A stretch of DNA of 64,000 bases from Gammaproteobacteria bacterium (lineage in GTDB: Bacteria; Pseudomonadota; Gammaproteobacteria; JAADJB01), in the NCBI GenBank assembly GCA_013151035.1, contig JAADJB010000042.1, forward strand, positions 1 to 64,000, read 5' to 3'. The position numbers and the translations under genes were made by a program. Below the pieces are notes generated by a model that was given only the letters and a program-made list of their open reading frames with translations, ran no database searches and was not told the DNA's origin. How positions within the stretch are numbered: the first letter of the stretch is position 1; the number at the start of each line of letters is the position of its first letter. Below are positions 61,646-64,000 of the stretch, piece after piece.

Positions 61646-64000
61646 ATGAATACCATCCGCATTCAGGGGGCACGCACCCACAACCTGAAAAACATCGATA
61701 TTGATCTACCCAGAGACCAACTGATTGTCATTACTGGCTTGTCTGGTTCGGGCAAATCATCACTCGCCTTTGATACCATTTATGCCGAAGGGCAACGACG
61801 CTATGTCGAATCGCTATCGGCTTATGCCCGCCAATTTCTGTCGATGATGGAAAAACCGGATATTGACCATATCGAAGGTCTGTCACCCGCTATCTCTATC
61901 GAACAAAAAGCCACCTCACATAACCCACGTTCAACGGTAGGTACCATTACCGAGATCCACGATTATCTGCGTCTGCTCTTTGCCCGTACCGGTAGTCCAC
62001 AATGCCCGCAACATGGAACCACTCTGGAGGCGCAAACCGTCAGCCAGATGGTCGACCATACCCTGGGGATGGGCGAAGGTAACAAGCTAATGTTATTAGC
62101 ACCCATCGTGCAAGCGCGTAAGGGTGAACATATCCATGTGCTGGATGAACTACGCGCCCAGGGCTTTGTACGTGCCCGTATTGATGGCAAGATCATTGAA
62201 CTGGAGCAGACACCCACGCTTGACCTAAAGCTCAAACACAGCATTGATGTCGTGGTTGACCGCTTTCGTGTCCGCGATGACATACAAATCAGATTAGCTG
62301 AATCCTTTGAGACCGCCCTGCGTTTGTCTGATGGGCTGGCATGTATTGCCTTTATGGATGAGCCTGAGCGGGAAGATACTGTCTTCTCCGCTAAATTTGC
62401 CTGCCCTGAATGCGGTTACTCCCTCTCCGAACTGGAACCCCGTCTGTTTTCCTTCAATAACCCGGTGGGTGCCTGTCCCGAGTGCGATGGCCTGGGAATA
62501 AAATCGGTATTTAACCCGGAACGCGTGGTCACCCATCCACATCTCAGTCTGGCAGGTGGTGCCATACGCGGCTGGGATCAAAGAAACACCTATTACTTTC
62601 AACTGATCAGTTCATTGGCAGATCACTATGAATTTGAGATCGACACCCCATTTGATGAGCTACCGCTCAATATACAGGCGGTCATTCTACAAGGCAGTGG
62701 TGATGAAATTATTGAATTCCAGTATCTCAATGAACGCAGTGGCTTCACCACTCGACAACATAGCTTTGAGGGCATCATCCCCAATATGGAGCGCCGTTAT
62801 CGTGAGACTGAATCCAATGCGGTACGCGATGAGCTGGCAAAATATCTGATCAGTCAGGCTTGTCCCGACTGTCAGGGCACACGCCTCAACCAACAGGCAC
62901 GACATGTCTTCATCAATGGTCATAATCTACCCGATCTCAGTGCCTTACCCGTCGGTCAGGCACAGGCCTTTTTTACCCAACTTGAGCTACCGGGCAAACG
63001 TGGGGCCATTGCCAAAAAAATAACCCATGAAATCAGCCAACGTCTCGACTTCCTGGTTAATGTTGGACTCGATTATTTATCACTGGAACGGAGTGCCGAT
63101 ACGCTATCCGGTGGTGAGGCGCAGCGTATTCGTCTTGCCAGCCAGATTGGTGCTGGCCTGGTCGGTGTTATGTATGTATTGGATGAACCTTCTATCGGTC
63201 TGCACCAGCGCGATAACGAACGACTGTTGCATACATTGAATTACCTGCGTGATCTAGGCAATACCGTGATTGTTGTCGAACATGATGAAGAGGCTATTCG
63301 CAGTGCCGATCATGTCGTTGATATGGGACCGGGTGCCGGGGTGCATGGCGGAGAGATTATTGCTCAGGGCACACCTGATGATATTCTCAAAAACAAGAAC
63401 TCTATTACTGGTCAGTATCTGTCAGGGGAAAGAGGCATTAGCATCCCCCAACGCCGTTGCCAACCTGATGCTGAACGTCAATTAGTCATTCGTGGCGCGA
63501 GCGGCAATAACCTGAAAAATATTGATGCACACATCCCCGTAGGCATCATGACCTGCATCACCGGGGTATCGGGTTCCGGGAAATCCACCCTGATTAATGA
63601 CACGCTACATCTGCATGCGGCACAGACTCTGAACAAGGCCAGCACCAATCCAGCGCCCTGTGACAGCATTGATGGGCTAGACCTGTTTGATAAAGTTGTT
63701 GATATCAATCAAAGCCCTATTGGGCGCACCCCACGTTCTAATCCAGCGACCTATACCGGGTTATTCACGCCTATGCGTGAACTCTTTGCCGGAACCCAGG
63801 AGGCTCGTTCCCGTGGTTACAAACCGGGTCGATTCAGTTTTAATGTTAAAGGTGGACGCTGTGAGTCCTGTCAAGGGGATGGTGTCATAAAGGTAGAGAT
63901 GCACTTTCTACCCGACATCTATGTGCCCTGTGATGTCTGCCATAGCAAACGCTATAATCGTGAAACTCTGGAGATTCGCTACAAGGGCAAGAATATCTTT
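61646..64000 (+). CDS. uvrA: Excinuclease ABC subunit A (partial, cut by window end)
   Basis: Damage-recognition ATPase of nucleotide excision repair. The frame is open from ATG 61646 to the window end: 785 codons of about 940. It shows the first Walker [20 protein letters not shown], zinc-finger cysteines (CPECGY..., CPECDGLG), the ABC signature [16 protein letters not shown], and the second Walker [12 protein letters not shown] near residue 637. [20 protein letters not shown] is the usual start. The C-terminal part is outside the window. It is divergent from the YajR-like gene. Confidence 0.97.
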   Translation, partial: MNTIRIQGARTHNLKNIDIDLPRDQLIVITGLSGSGKSSLAFDTIYAEGQRRYVESLSAYARQFLSMMEKPDIDHIEGLSPAISIEQKATSHNPRSTVGTITEIHDYLRLLFARTGSPQCPQHGTTLEAQTVSQMVDHTLGMGEGNKLMLLAPIVQARKGEHIHVLDELRAQGFVRARIDGKIIELEQTPTLDLKLKHSIDVVVDRFRVRDDIQIRLAESFETALRLSDGLACIAFMDEPEREDTVFSAKFACPECGYSLSELEPRLFSFNNPVGACPECDGLGIKSVFNPERVVTHPHLSLAGGAIRGWDQRNTYYFQLISSLADHYEFEIDTPFDELPLNIQAVILQGSGDEIIEFQYLNERSGFTTRQHSFEGIIPNMERRYRETESNAVRDELAKYLISQACPDCQGTRLNQQARHVFINGHNLPDLSALPVGQAQAFFTQLELPGKRGAIAKKITHEISQRLDFLVNVGLDYLSLERSADTLSGGEAQRIRLASQIGAGLVGVMYVLDEPSIGLHQRDNERLLHTLNYLRDLGNTVIVVEHDEEAIRSADHVVDMGPGAGVHGGEIIAQGTPDDILKNKNSITGQYLSGERGISIPQRRCQPDAERQLVIRGASGNNLKNIDAHIPVGIMTCITGVSGSGKSTLINDTLHLHAAQTLNKASTNPAPCDSIDGLDLFDKVVDINQSPIGRTPRSNPATYTGLFTPMRELFAGTQEARSRGYKPGRFSFNVKGGRCESCQGDGVIKVEMHFLPDIYVPCDVCHSKRYNRETLEIRYKGKNIF

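Overview
The window looks like chromosomal DNA of a motile, chemotactic gammaproteobacterium of moderate GC content. The evidence is gene order rather than a named close relative. A ygfB-pepP-ubiH-ubiI-gcvT operon diverges from TIGR02449-zapA, followed further on by a 6S RNA and a 5-formyltetrahydrofolate cyclo-ligase gene, and a yajR-like gene lies between ssb and uvrA. OxyR, UbiH and ExbBD/TonB are all of proteobacterial type. I do not assign a genus. There are no tRNA or rRNA genes, no CRISPR array, and no phage structural genes.

Layout. Positions 1-1804: thyA and lgt. 1934-16563: a large one-directional chemotaxis operon (in transcription order MCP, cheY, STAS, cheA, cheW, MCP, cheW, HBM-type MCP, haem-type MCP, a small helical protein, an ODP-like metallo-beta-lactamase-fold protein, cheR, cheD, cheB). 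Its sensory end carries a c-type haem motif and a di-iron-protein relative, which suggests oxygen or redox taxis. The ODP-like gene has lost the segment that normally carries the first metal-binding motif. 16723-17713: a MITE fused to the end of a VPxP-CTERM (PEP-CTERM-like) exported protein gene with a sigma-54-type promoter. 17894-21985: a Fur-box-led TonB receptor-exbB-exbD-tonB iron uptake operon. 21982-23971: a peroxiredoxin-glutaredoxin fusion divergent from oxyR. 24055-29640: hybrid histidine kinase, periplasmic binding protein, cfa and rlmI. 29714-34976: a GT2 / VTT-domain / ArnT-like membrane-glycosylation triad and a K+-channel-like gene. 35082-45068: PfkB kinase, the complete glycine cleavage system (gcvT-H-PA-PB), two ubiquinone hydroxylases, pepP and ygfB.

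45179-51392: zapA and the 6S RNA gene are normally neighbours but are separated here by about 4.8 kb of accessory DNA. This holds a decayed DUF4160 gene joined to an IS3 transposase fragment, a VF530 gene, a VPxP-CTERM gene broken by an amber codon, an intact VPxP-CTERM gene, an integrase remnant, a CDGSH/glutamate-synthase-domain fusion and a beta-carbonic anhydrase. 51421-58912: ilvA, rpiA, an RND pump with a TolC-like protein but no adaptor gene, and ssb. 59307-60182: another sigma-54-promoted VPxP-CTERM gene with a terminator. 60181-64000: a YajR-like MFS transporter and the first 785 codons of uvrA, cut by the window edge.

A recurring theme is short palindromic repeats of at least four families (GGTGCG...CGCACC hairpins, GGGGACAGACCC/GGGGTCAGAGC REP-like units, a composite element of about 115 bp, and one MITE). 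They sit at gene ends and in several places supply stop codons, C-terminal tails or a start region of host genes.
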